64,000 bases of DNA, from positions 1 through 64,000 of the forward strand of contig CALFUK010000097.1 of the NCBI GenBank assembly GCA_937929945.1. Direction: 5' to 3'. Both the position numbers and the translations under genes were made by a program. This stretch comes from an uncultured Saprospiraceae bacterium (GTDB lineage: Bacteria; Bacteroidota; Bacteroidia; Chitinophagales; Saprospiraceae). Below, piece after piece: positions 1-7,575 of the stretch; position 1 is the stretch's first letter, and each line of letters opens with the position of its first letter. Below the pieces are notes generated by a model. It saw only the letters and a list, made by a program, of their open reading frames with translations. It was not told the DNA's origin and made no database searches.

Positions 1-224
1 AGGGCTCTGACGGAAGAGAATCCGCCATTATTTTCTAATGAGACGCTGCCTTGGAAAACACCAAAGCCTTCTTCATTAATTTGGAACTCACCAGCTGATC
101 TGCCGCCCATCACTACATCATCCACCACTCTCCACTGGTCAGTGCGAGTCTCATCTGAAAAATCTATGAGGGTGAAATCAGCTTCTGTCGGCATCATAAA
201 GAGAAATATTAACATGAACATCAT
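1..224 (-). CDS. CIA30-domain protein, N-terminal part (cut by window edge)
   Basis: The reverse strand is open from an ATG at 224 to the window edge (74 codons). A short hydrophobic start (MFMLIFLFMM) is followed by a stretch matching the start of the CIA30 (NDUFAF1-like, galactose-binding-like) fold: DQWRVVDDVVMGGRSAG at about residues 30-46 and GSVSLENNGGFSSVR near the edge. DDVMGG and SLENNGGF are the family hallmarks as I know them. Bacterial CIA30 proteins have no firm function; they are often called NADH:ubiquinone oxidoreductase intermediate-associated-like. It lies 89 bp downstream of the CDGSH gene in the same direction. Two adjacent ATG codons (224, 221) make the exact start uncertain. 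The C-terminal half is missing. Confidence 0.7.
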   Translation of the reverse strand, partial: MMFMLIFLFMMPTEADFTLIDFSDETRTDQWRVVDDVVMGGRSAGEFQINEEGFGVFQGSVSLENNGGFSSVRA

Positions 225-313
225 GAGCTACCTAACAATGCATAGACAACACTTGTTTGATGAAAGCTAATATTCCTCTATGTCGTATTTTATCGCAGAA
301 AAACTGCTGTTAG

Positions 314-562
314 CTATTCTAAGCCCTTGTGGCTGCCATCGCAGTACGGAGGATTTTTAGTTTGCTTGCAGGTGCAGAGCCATACATCCTTAGATGTTTC
401 TTCAGCTACTTTTAGATTAGTCATCTCGCTGTCTCTGTGTGCGCCATTGCAGAAAGGCTGCTTATCTGATAGTCCGCAGGTACACCAGGCATAGGTTTTT
501 CCTGCTTCTGCTTCATGTTTGATCGGTGCTTTTCCAGCTATTTTTGGTAAATCCATATTCAA
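314..562 (-). CDS. Double CDGSH iron-sulfur protein
   Basis: This 82-residue protein carries two CDGSH zinc-finger-like motifs that each bind a 2Fe-2S cluster through three Cys and one His. The first has C27, C29, C38, H42 in CTCGLSDKQPFCNGAH, with Asn in place of the usual Asp. The second has C63, C65, C74, H78 in CTCKQTKNPPYCDGSH. Tandem motifs in a short soluble protein resemble the CISD3/MiNT class rather than membrane-anchored mitoNEET. The likely role is electron or cluster transfer in the cytoplasm; the partner is unknown. No signal peptide is visible. It may be read together with the CIA30 gene downstream. Confidence 0.9.
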   Translation of the reverse strand: MNMDLPKIAGKAPIKHEAEAGKTYAWCTCGLSDKQPFCNGAHRDSEMTNLKVAEETSKDVWLCTCKQTKNPPYCDGSHKGLE

Positions 563-627
563 TATTTTATCGGCTTATGTAAAATGAAATCAATGCAATA
601 ATCGGGCAAAGAGTTCTTAGACCAATT

Positions 628-1548
628 CTAAATATGGCTGATGAGGTGGCCAGCACCAAAAGTAATGACAAAAAGTATCGTGGTCAGGACCATTTGCTTC
701 AGATAAGGATCCAACTGCATGGCTTCAGTCTTATATTTCACAGACTTTCCATTGATGATTAGTAAAGGCACAATGATCAAAAACAGAAATTGATAATACT
801 GGCGAAAGTCCAAGCAAACGAACACTACTGAAAGAGCTAATCCAAAAGCCAATAAAAACCAGTGATAAAGCACAGCTTTGCTCCGCCCTAATCTTACTGG
901 AATGGAGTACTTTCCAGCCTTCTCATCAGAATAGATGTCTCTAATATTATTCACATTGAGCACTGCCGCCATGAAGAGCCCGCAGCTGGTAGCTGGCAGA
1001 AGGTATCGCCACTGGAATGCCTGCGTCTGCAGATAGTAGGCTCCTAAGATGCCCACCCAACCAAAAAATACCAGCACAGATAGATCCCCCAGACCAGCAT
1101 AGCCGTAGGGATTGTCCCCAGCTGTATACCTGATCGCAGCTATGATGCAGACAATACCCAACAATAAAAAGAGTCCAATGAGCTGCAGGGATAGGCCAGA
1201 GATATAGAGCAAAGTGATGCCTGACAGCAATGTCAGACCCACCATCAGCGTGATAGCCAGTTTCATCTGCTCAGCAGAAATCACAGCTGTTTGAGTTTGT
1301 CTGTCGGGCCCTTCTCGGTATTCATTGTCAGCACCATTAATGCTGTCACCATAGTCATTGGCCAGATTGGAAAGTATCTGCAATAAGACTGTAGTCAGAA
1401 GCGTCAGCCCAAATATCAAAGCACTGAACTGCCCGTCAGCATAAGCAAATATGCCTGACATAGCTATCGATGCCACCCCAAGAGGCAGGGTACGCAGGCG
1501 AAAAGCTGTAATCCAATGTTTGATCATAGGTCTGTGTAACAATTCCAA
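628..1548 (-). CDS. menA: 1,4-dihydroxy-2-naphthoate polyprenyltransferase MenA
   Basis: MenA is a UbiA-family membrane prenyltransferase that attaches the isoprenoid tail to 1,4-dihydroxy-2-naphthoate, giving demethylmenaquinone. The 306-residue protein has about eight hydrophobic segments and both Asp-rich prenyl-diphosphate/Mg sites: NDYGDSINGAD at residues 64-74 and NNIRDIYSDEKAGK near 200. Family members usually begin MxxWIxAxRLRTLP, so the true start is probably the internal Met at 1527 (MIKHWITAFRLRTLP) rather than 1548. It is transcribed away from menC, and the 66-bp gap between them must hold both promoters. Confidence 0.93.
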   Translation of the reverse strand: MELLHRPMIKHWITAFRLRTLPLGVASIAMSGIFAYADGQFSALIFGLTLLTTVLLQILSNLANDYGDSINGADNEYREGPDRQTQTAVISAEQMKLAITLMVGLTLLSGITLLYISGLSLQLIGLFLLLGIVCIIAAIRYTAGDNPYGYAGLGDLSVLVFFGWVGILGAYYLQTQAFQWRYLLPATSCGLFMAAVLNVNNIRDIYSDEKAGKYSIPVRLGRSKAVLYHWFLLAFGLALSVVFVCLDFRQYYQFLFLIIVPLLIINGKSVKYKTEAMQLDPYLKQMVLTTILFVITFGAGHLISHI

Positions 1549-1614
1549 AAGTATGATGTTTCTCCATAAAGCATTTTCTTTGACTAATAAATATGAGGCA
1601 GCCTTAGTCTAACT

Positions 1615-2664
1615 ATGATAAAAGCAAAATTCAAAAAACACCGCCTGAGCTTCAAAATACCCTCCGGCACTTCACGTGGAATTCTGAGGACTAAAGACAG
1701 TTGGTTCCTTGAAATACGAGATGAGACGTCGGGACGCAGCGGCATAGGCGAGTGCTCCATCATAGAGGGGCTGAGTCTGGACGATCCGCAGCAGATAGAG
1801 GCCGAGCTATCCGGATTTTGTAAGCATCCTACTAACAAGATCAATGACTACGAAGAAATATACCACAGCTTCCCCGCCATCCAGACCGCTATCGAGATGG
1901 CGATGCTGGACATGGAGGTAGACGGAGCTCATATATTACAGCCTTCAGCATTCACCAATGGCGATGCAGGCATCCTGATCAATGGCCTCATCTGGATGGG
2001 AGAGAAGAGCTACATGTTTGACCAGATCAAGGCGAAAATAGAACAGGGATATCAGTGCATAAAACTCAAAATAGGAGCCATCGATTTCCAAGAGGAACTT
2101 GCACTCCTGAGCTATATCAGATCACACTTCAGCCCCTCGGACATAGAGCTGCGTGTGGATGCTAATGGCGCCTTCGCTCCTTCAGAAGCCCTGGAAAAAC
2201 TCAAGCAACTATCTGAATACCAGCTCCACTCCATAGAGCAACCCATCCGCCAGGGACAAGCTGCAGAAATGGCCCGACTGTGCCAGCTGACGCCCCTGGA
2301 TATCGCTCTGGATGAAGAGCTGATCGGTGTCAGCAGTCTGGCTGATCGGAAGAAGCTGCTCCAGGAAATCATGCCCCAATACATCATCCTTAAGCCAAGC
2401 CTACTTGGTGGCTTAGGCCAGGCTGATAACTGGATCGAGATCGCCAAAAAATTGAACATAAAGTGGTGGGCCACCTCCGCACTGGAGTCCAATGTAGGCC
2501 TCAGCGCCATCAGCCAGTGGGCCTACCAGAAGCAGCCTGACATGCCTCAAGGCCTAGGTACCGGGCAGCTCTACGAAAATAATATCCAAAGTCCTCTCCA
2601 CCTCAGAGGTCAATACATTCACTACGATCCCCGTGCTACATGGGATACAATCTTTGATTTATGA
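1615..2664 (+). CDS. menC: o-succinylbenzoate synthase MenC
   Basis: MenC dehydrates SHCHC to o-succinylbenzoate in menaquinone synthesis. The 349-residue protein is an enolase-superfamily member with all expected catalytic positions: the KLKIG lysines (K150, K152), metal ligands D182 (VDANG), E208 (SIEQP) and D233 (ALDEE), and K260 (ILKPS). The C-terminal part WWATSALESNVGL is also typical of MenC. The gene heads a plus-strand cluster menC-menE-menF-menD. Its stop overlaps the menE start by 4 bp (ATGA), so translational coupling is likely. Confidence 0.93.
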   Translation: MIKAKFKKHRLSFKIPSGTSRGILRTKDSWFLEIRDETSGRSGIGECSIIEGLSLDDPQQIEAELSGFCKHPTNKINDYEEIYHSFPAIQTAIEMAMLDMEVDGAHILQPSAFTNGDAGILINGLIWMGEKSYMFDQIKAKIEQGYQCIKLKIGAIDFQEELALLSYIRSHFSPSDIELRVDANGAFAPSEALEKLKQLSEYQLHSIEQPIRQGQAAEMARLCQLTPLDIALDEELIGVSSLADRKKLLQEIMPQYIILKPSLLGGLGQADNWIEIAKKLNIKWWATSALESNVGLSAISQWAYQKQPDMPQGLGTGQLYENNIQSPLHLRGQYIHYDPRATWDTIFDL

Positions 2665-3716
2665 AGCTGACCATAGACCGCCATAGCTACACTACTGAGA
2701 CGACAGATCAGCTTTGCACAAAGCTGCTGCAGTCTGATCAAGCATGGCAGCGTGATGCAGGGAGTCTGCTGCATGACTGGCACAATGATGAAGAGACCAT
2801 CAGCGTGACCACATCTGGATCCACTGGCACACCACAGCTCATATCACATACCAAGTCAGCCATGCGAGCCAGTGCTCAGAAGACGGGCACTTACTTTGGC
2901 CTGGGCTCGGGCACCACAGCTTTGGCCTGCCTACCCTACTCCTTCATTGCGGGGAAGATGATGCTGATCAGAGCCATCACATTGGATTGGGACTTAATCG
3001 TCACCAGGCCCAGCAGCAACCCCATCAGTGGTCTTGATCGGGCCATTGACTTCATTGCCTTGACGCCCCACCAGCTGAGCCAGATATTGACAGAAACACC
3101 TGACAAATTAGAATTCATAAAAAACATACTCCTAGGAGGTGGGCCAGTATCCCCTGCCCTACAGCGACAGATAGAAGCTTTAGAAAACCAGATCTTTATT
3201 GGCTACGGGATGACAGAGACCATCACCCATATAGCGGTCAGAAGACTGAATGGAGCCGACGCATCAGAGGCCTACCAAGCCCTTCCAGGGGTGAGCTTTA
3301 GGCAAAATGAGCATGGCTCTCTGATCATTGATGCTGATCATCTGCCCGATGTGCTTCACACCACTGATATCGTGGACCTGCATTCTGATCAATCATTTTC
3401 ATGGTTGGGCCGACAGGATAATGTCATTAATTCTGGCGGCATCAAGATTCATCCCGAGTCACTGGAGCACTTACTATCCACTGAGATTCGGGTGCCATTT
3501 TTTGTATACGGAGTCCCTGATGATGTCTTGGGCGAAAGAGTAGAATTATTCATAGAATCCAGCGATCCTTCCATTAGAAACGAGGTATTACAGCACTTAG
3601 CTAAGTTGACAGGCGCAAAAAGGCCCAAGCAGGTCCATCTTTGCCCCGTTTTCCAATACACGAGCACAGGAAAAATTAGGCGAAATGAAACAGTTATGCA
3701 AACTTTGAAGTCTTGA
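2661..3716 (+). CDS. menE: o-succinylbenzoate-CoA ligase MenE (short form)
   Basis: MenE adenylates o-succinylbenzoate and links it to CoA. The AMP-binding P-loop TTSGSTGTPQ is at residues 50-59, the GYGMTET adenylate motif is mid-protein, and the C-terminal TGKIRR carries the catalytic lysine near residue 338. At 351 residues it is shorter than the roughly 450-490 of proteobacterial and Bacillus MenE and lacks much of the N-terminal region. Short MenE of this size occurs in other Bacteroidota as far as I recall, so it need not be a truncation. It overlaps menC by 4 bp; menF starts 16 bp downstream. Confidence 0.9.
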   Translation: MKLTIDRHSYTTETTDQLCTKLLQSDQAWQRDAGSLLHDWHNDEETISVTTSGSTGTPQLISHTKSAMRASAQKTGTYFGLGSGTTALACLPYSFIAGKMMLIRAITLDWDLIVTRPSSNPISGLDRAIDFIALTPHQLSQILTETPDKLEFIKNILLGGGPVSPALQRQIEALENQIFIGYGMTETITHIAVRRLNGADASEAYQALPGVSFRQNEHGSLIIDADHLPDVLHTTDIVDLHSDQSFSWLGRQDNVINSGGIKIHPESLEHLLSTEIRVPFFVYGVPDDVLGERVELFIESSDPSIRNEVLQHLAKLTGAKRPKQVHLCPVFQYTSTGKIRRNETVMQTLKS

Positions 3717-3732
3717 TCGTTGTTTAAAGAGT

Positions 3733-4758
3733 ATGGCAAAAGAGAAGTATAATTTTAGCGATGATGATTTATTTGTCATGTGTAGTATGCCAGGTAGTCG
3801 TAGCATCGATCTTTACAGACATGATGACAATGCATCTCAGCATGAGTTCGTCATCCACCCCTTCATAAGACACCAGATTCCGACCACGATTATCAAGACT
3901 GATCAAGTCATTGCGGATCCTGAGGTAGAATTTTCTACGTCCAGGACATGCACTCTGAGCGCTACATCACAATCAGCCTACATGCAGCAAGCCCGCGAGC
4001 TGCACAGCACACTCCAAGCTGGCAAGCTGCGCAAAGCCATCCTATCCAGAATCAAAATAGAATCAGTAGAGCGTCCTAACTACGTGAACATCTATCAGCA
4101 GCTGGTGGATACCTACCCGAAAGCCTTCTGCTATTTTTTTAACGTGCCAGGCGAAGGAAGCTGGATGGGTGCCTCACCAGAAGTCTTATTAGAAAGTAAT
4201 CGGTCAGGATTCAGCACTGTCGCCTTAGCGGGTACTCAGGCTGTGCCCGATGTCCACCATGACACGGTAGAATGGGGCCAAAAAGAGATCGAAGAACAAG
4301 CCATCATCGTAGACTACGTAGCCGCTAAGCTCACAGAAAAAGAGATCAGCTACACGCTATCTGGCCCTAAGACATCCAAAGCAGGAAATGTCTATCATCT
4401 AAAATCAGTCTTCAGCTCCACAGAACAGATAGACCCAGTAGATGTAGCTCTGAGCCTTCATCCTGGACCAGCCATCTCTGGATATCCCATCGATCAGGCC
4501 TTAGCACTCATACAATCCATTGAGAGCCACGACAGAGACTACTACTGTGGTTTTCTGGGGCCTCGCAGCTCACACAGGACCAGGCTCTTCATCAATCTGA
4601 GGTGCATGCAGCTCTACTCAGATGCCGTAGCACTTTATGTGGGTGGAGGGTACACTGCCGCCTCCGTGCCAGAGGATGAGTGGAGAGAGACAGAACTAAA
4701 AAGTAAGACTCTCCTGCAAGTGATTGAAGACGCTCATATCACGGCTGATGGTATCTGA
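3733..4758 (+). CDS. menF: Isochorismate synthase MenF
   Basis: This chorismate-binding (anthranilate/isochorismate synthase) family protein of 341 residues converts chorismate to isochorismate, the entry step of menaquinone synthesis. Recognisable blocks are LRKAILSRIK, the WMGASPEVLLE loop, VALAGTQ, EIEEQAIIVDYV and the C-terminal LHPGPAISGYP then DYYCGFLGP. EntC-type enzymes of siderophore synthesis share these blocks. The position between menE and menD, with overlap into menD, supports the menaquinone assignment. Confidence 0.9.
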   Translation: MAKEKYNFSDDDLFVMCSMPGSRSIDLYRHDDNASQHEFVIHPFIRHQIPTTIIKTDQVIADPEVEFSTSRTCTLSATSQSAYMQQARELHSTLQAGKLRKAILSRIKIESVERPNYVNIYQQLVDTYPKAFCYFFNVPGEGSWMGASPEVLLESNRSGFSTVALAGTQAVPDVHHDTVEWGQKEIEEQAIIVDYVAAKLTEKEISYTLSGPKTSKAGNVYHLKSVFSSTEQIDPVDVALSLHPGPAISGYPIDQALALIQSIESHDRDYYCGFLGPRSSHRTRLFINLRCMQLYSDAVALYVGGGYTAASVPEDEWRETELKSKTLLQVIEDAHITADGI

Positions 4759-6433
4759 CAAACCAGGCGTCCAGCGTCTCGTCCAAATCTGCAAGCACAA
4801 GGGAATCACAGACGTGGTCTTTTCTCCTGGCTCGCGTAACTCTCCTTTGGTCATCACTTTTGCTGGCGATCCAGATTTTAATTGCATCACCATACCAGAC
4901 GAAAGAGTCGCTGGATTCTTCGCGATGGGCATGGCACAGCAGCTGCAACGACCTGTCATGATCTGCTGTACATCAGGCAGCGCCGCGGTGAATTATGCTC
5001 CCGCTATCGTAGAGGCCTACTACCAAAAGATACCGCTACTCGTCATCACCGCTGACCGACCAGTAGAAAAAATAGACCAAGGCGCAGGCCAGACCATGCG
5101 TCAAAAAGATGTCTATGCTAACTACATTAAAGCCAGTTATCAGCTGCAGCAGGAGGCAGTAGAAATAGCGGACTTACAGGCAAATGATCGACTGATCTCA
5201 GAAGCCATTGATACTTGTAGCCTAAGCGCCATGGGACCTGTCCACATTAATTTTCCTCTGAAAGAACCCCTGTATCAACAGGTAGAATACACCGCCTATG
5301 ATGATCTGGACCTCACAAGCGCAAAAAATGACAACACTTTATCACAAAGCGAAATCATAAAGCTTATCTCTACAAAGTGGGACCAGTACGAAAAGAAGCT
5401 GATCATCTATGGACAGTCCATGCCCAGTGACCAGATACATCAAGTGCTCAGAGAACTCGCTGGGCGAAAAGATATAGCCATCATTTCAGAGAATACTTCT
5501 AATGTAAAATCTAACCAAGTAAATCCCTGTATCGACAGGATGATTACCACCTTCTCCGATGCGGCAGTGGAGGAAATTATCCCAGACCTGATCATATCTT
5601 TGGGTGACGCCATTATATCGAAAAAAATAAAACAACTCTTCATCAATCATAAGCCTAAAGCGCACTGGTTTGTTAATGAGCAAGACTATGCATTAGATAC
5701 TTATGAGAGCCTCTCAATGCACATTCAAACCTCTGCATTGAACTTCCTTTCAGTCATCCAGCAACTGCCTGCGCGTGCTTCTGAATACCAGCAGCGATGG
5801 AAGAGTCACCATGAGTCCACCAGCAGCAGTCATGATGGCTTTCTTGAAGGATGTCCCTGGTCTGATCTGAAGGTCTTCGACCATGTACTTCGCAGCGTAC
5901 CCGCTAATTCAGATTTGCACGTCGCCAACAGCTCTCCTATCCGATACACCCAGCTTTTCAATCAAAGAAAGGATATACATTATTATTGTAATCGAGGTGT
6001 AAGCGGTATCGATGGATGCACATCCACAGCTGCAGGTGCTGCTCACGCCAGTAAGAGGCTGACTACGATCATCACGGGTGACTTAGCCTTCATGTACGAC
6101 TCCAATGCATTATGGAATCAATACCTGGAAAATCAACTGAGGATCATCGTCATTAATAATGGTGGTGGGGGCATTTTTAAGATTATACCAGGGCCTGGCA
6201 GCACAGCACAGTACAAAGAATTTTTTGCCACAGAGCAATCATACACAGCTGAGCACATTGCTCGCGCCTTTCATTCTCCGTACCGACAGGCAGGCTCTGA
6301 GACCGAACTTATTTCAGCACTCGACTGGCTCTACACCACTAGCTTTGAACGGCCCGCTATTTTAGAAATCATGACCCTGCATGAAGCGAATGAAGCCATT
6401 TTGCAGCAGTATTTTGATTTTTTGAAAAAATGA
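4724..6433 (+). CDS. menD: SEPHCHC synthase MenD
   Basis: MenD is a thiamine-diphosphate enzyme that joins isochorismate and 2-oxoglutarate to form SEPHCHC. The N-terminal GVQRLVQICKHKGITDVVFS and SPGSRNSPLV blocks are typical, and the C-terminal ThDP-binding GDLAFMYDSNALW followed by VINNGGGGIFK is clear. The longest reading is 569 residues and overlaps menF by 35 bp. MenD proteins usually begin a few residues before the VQxLV block, so the start is more likely the Met at 4748 (MVSDKPGVQRLV), which reduces the overlap to 11 bp. menB and menH do not follow; the cluster ends here. Confidence 0.93.
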   Translation: MKTLISRLMVSDKPGVQRLVQICKHKGITDVVFSPGSRNSPLVITFAGDPDFNCITIPDERVAGFFAMGMAQQLQRPVMICCTSGSAAVNYAPAIVEAYYQKIPLLVITADRPVEKIDQGAGQTMRQKDVYANYIKASYQLQQEAVEIADLQANDRLISEAIDTCSLSAMGPVHINFPLKEPLYQQVEYTAYDDLDLTSAKNDNTLSQSEIIKLISTKWDQYEKKLIIYGQSMPSDQIHQVLRELAGRKDIAIISENTSNVKSNQVNPCIDRMITTFSDAAVEEIIPDLIISLGDAIISKKIKQLFINHKPKAHWFVNEQDYALDTYESLSMHIQTSALNFLSVIQQLPARASEYQQRWKSHHESTSSSHDGFLEGCPWSDLKVFDHVLRSVPANSDLHVANSSPIRYTQLFNQRKDIHYYCNRGVSGIDGCTSTAAGAAHASKRLTTIITGDLAFMYDSNALWNQYLENQLRIIVINNGGGGIFKIIPGPGSTAQYKEFFATEQSYTAEHIARAFHSPYRQAGSETELISALDWLYTTSFERPAILEIMTLHEANEAILQQYFDFLKK

Positions 6434-6516
6434 ACTTTTGATGTGTTGAGGCGATGATTTATTGTTGCGGTGATCTCTAAAGCAAAAGCGCTGAGTCATG
6501 TTGATTCTGCCTTACT

Positions 6517-6612
6517 GATCGGCGGGCTTGTTTCAGCATCTGGTAGTATCGTAATGCTGATCTTGTTTCGGCATCTTACGGCACTGTGTCAAGCCGAACT
6601 TGTTTCTGCATC
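6517..6612. repeat. Three tandem CTTGTTTC-centred palindromic repeats
   Basis: Three related units with the core CTTGTTTC lie at 6527, 6562 and 6599 (spacing 35 and 37 bp). Each is followed by a copy of GCATCT. The middle unit is an imperfect palindrome: ATGCTGA at 6554 pairs with TCGGCAT at 6567, with one G-T pair. Similar palindromes with the core CTTGTTTCAGCAT occur in intergenic DNA of many Bacteroidota as I remember them, resembling REP/BIME elements. They sit just downstream of menD. The small open frame across them looks like a by-product of the repeat. Confidence 0.6.
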
Positions 6613-6633
6613 TGGCCTCGTGGGTATGGCGTC

Positions 6634-6879
6634 TTACCCAAATTGTTGGACCAGAAGGAAGTAGAAAGCCCAGATAAAAATGGCAGCTACGATTACGTGA
6701 TTGATAAAGTCTTTGTGATTGATTAGTGACTTGACTTTTTCGGTGAGCGGAGAGTCCATGATCCAGCCGATGGATACTGATTGAGAGGTCAGCGAATCGT
6801 TGTTTTCATATCCATTTCCAGACTGCTGTAGCCTGTCAATGATGTCTTGCAATGCGTTGATGATGATCTTCTTTCCCAC
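6634..6879 (-). CDS. Small tail-anchored-like membrane protein, paralog A
   Basis: Not a recognised family. The longest reading (GTG start at 6879) is 81 residues; the only internal Met, at 6759, would give 41 residues. The C-terminal 25 residues form one hydrophobic helix, FINHVIVAAIFIWAFYFL, followed by LVQQFG and the stop. Two smaller genes just upstream on the same strand end almost the same way (see 7077-7187 and 7227-7331), which supports real coding. The 40-residue N-terminal part of the long form is polar and has no counterpart in the paralogs, so the short start is plausible. Function unknown. Confidence 0.5.
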   Translation of the reverse strand: MGKKIIINALQDIIDRLQQSGNGYENNDSLTSQSVSIGWIMDSPLTEKVKSLINHKDFINHVIVAAIFIWAFYFLLVQQFG

Positions 6880-7076
6880 AATTCTTTTCTTTAGTTCACA
6901 CGATATACTTCAGGAAATAGGAAAGGTTCGACAACGGCCTGTGGTGATAAGGTGGGGAAGCAGTGTTAGATTATAAAAAGTGAATCGAGGCGCCAATAAA
7001 ACAGAACGCTGTCTTACTTATCCTTGGCGGATATCTTTTAGCGTAGCTGTGTGTTTGTGGTAATGACCACCTGCGT

Positions 7077-7187
7077 TTACCCAAAAGTCTGAGATAAGAT
7101 AAAGTAGACTGACATACTGAAGATGGCAGCGAGCTGTAGGTGATTGATAAATTCTTCTTTGTTGAGGATGGCTTGGATTCTGGTCAT
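7077..7187 (-). CDS. 36-residue single-helix membrane peptide, paralog B
   Basis: ATG at 7187, TAA at 7077-7079. The peptide starts MTRIQAILNKEEFINHLQ and continues into one predicted transmembrane helix, LAAIFSMSVYFIL, ending SQTFG. It shares FINHxxxAAIF-YF-L-Q-FG with paralog A and LQLxxIFxMxVxFIxxQTFG with paralog C. Conservation of both the polar entry (INH/INT) and the last three residues, across three adjacent genes, argues for coding. A short hairpin, GTGGT-CATT-ACCAC, follows the stop at about 7058-7071. Function unknown; a small membrane-protein modulator or a toxin-like peptide are both possible. Confidence 0.6.
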   Translation of the reverse strand: MTRIQAILNKEEFINHLQLAAIFSMSVYFILSQTFG

Positions 7188-7226
7188 CTTGTTTGGGTAT
7201 GAATGGTGATAAAGTAAAAATGAGGA

Positions 7227-7331
7227 CTATCCGAAAGTCTGAGTAACGATGAAGAACACACCCATAGCGAAAATACCAACTAATTGAAGTGTGTTGATGA
7301 TGGCAGGAAGATTGAATTTTGAAACTTGCAT
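7227..7331 (-). CDS. 34-residue single-helix membrane peptide, paralog C
   Basis: A longer frame extends up to 7463, but the start at 7331 is chosen. It gives MQVSKFNLPAIINTLQLVGI followed by FAMGVFFIVTQTFG, matching the length and layout of paralog B. A Bacteroidota-type promoter (7393-7424) lies inside the longer frame, which argues against the longer start. The protein is a short amphipathic N-terminus plus one transmembrane helix with the shared QTFG end. It is the first of the three paralogs in transcription order, so B and A may be read from the same promoter (39-bp gap to B). Function unknown. Confidence 0.6.
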   Translation of the reverse strand: MQVSKFNLPAIINTLQLVGIFAMGVFFIVTQTFG

Positions 7332-7392
7332 TGTTATTGAATTTTGAATTTGACAAAAACAACAACGCCCACGGTAAGTAATAATGACACTA

Positions 7393-7424
7393 CAAATATA
7401 TGACAGATTTACTACACGAGTCAA
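7393..7424 (-). promoter_or_regulatory. Bacteroidota-type promoter for the small membrane peptides
   Basis: On the minus strand TTGAC (7420-7424) is followed 21 bp after its TTG by TATATTTG (7393-7400), matching the Bacteroidota -33/-7 pattern (TTG, TAnnTTTG). The start codon of paralog C lies about 62 bp downstream of the -7 box. Confidence 0.55.
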
Positions 7425-7575
7425 GGGCTTCTCTACATTATCTACATATTTCCACAAAAACACTACAATTACAAATCAATCAAATTGGCAAAATTAAGCC
7501 TATAAATCACTGACTATCAGATACTTAATAGCTGTATTTGATACTTCCAGCTAATGTAGAGTATTTGTAAATAGT

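Noticed and set aside
6470-6664. 64-residue open frame downstream of menD
   Set aside because: It runs across the palindromic repeat cluster, and its repeated phrases (SASG) come from the repeats; it also overlaps the end of the minus-strand small membrane protein.
7332-7463. 44-residue upstream extension of membrane peptide C
   Set aside because: The extension contains the promoter elements at 7393-7424 and has no counterpart in paralog B.
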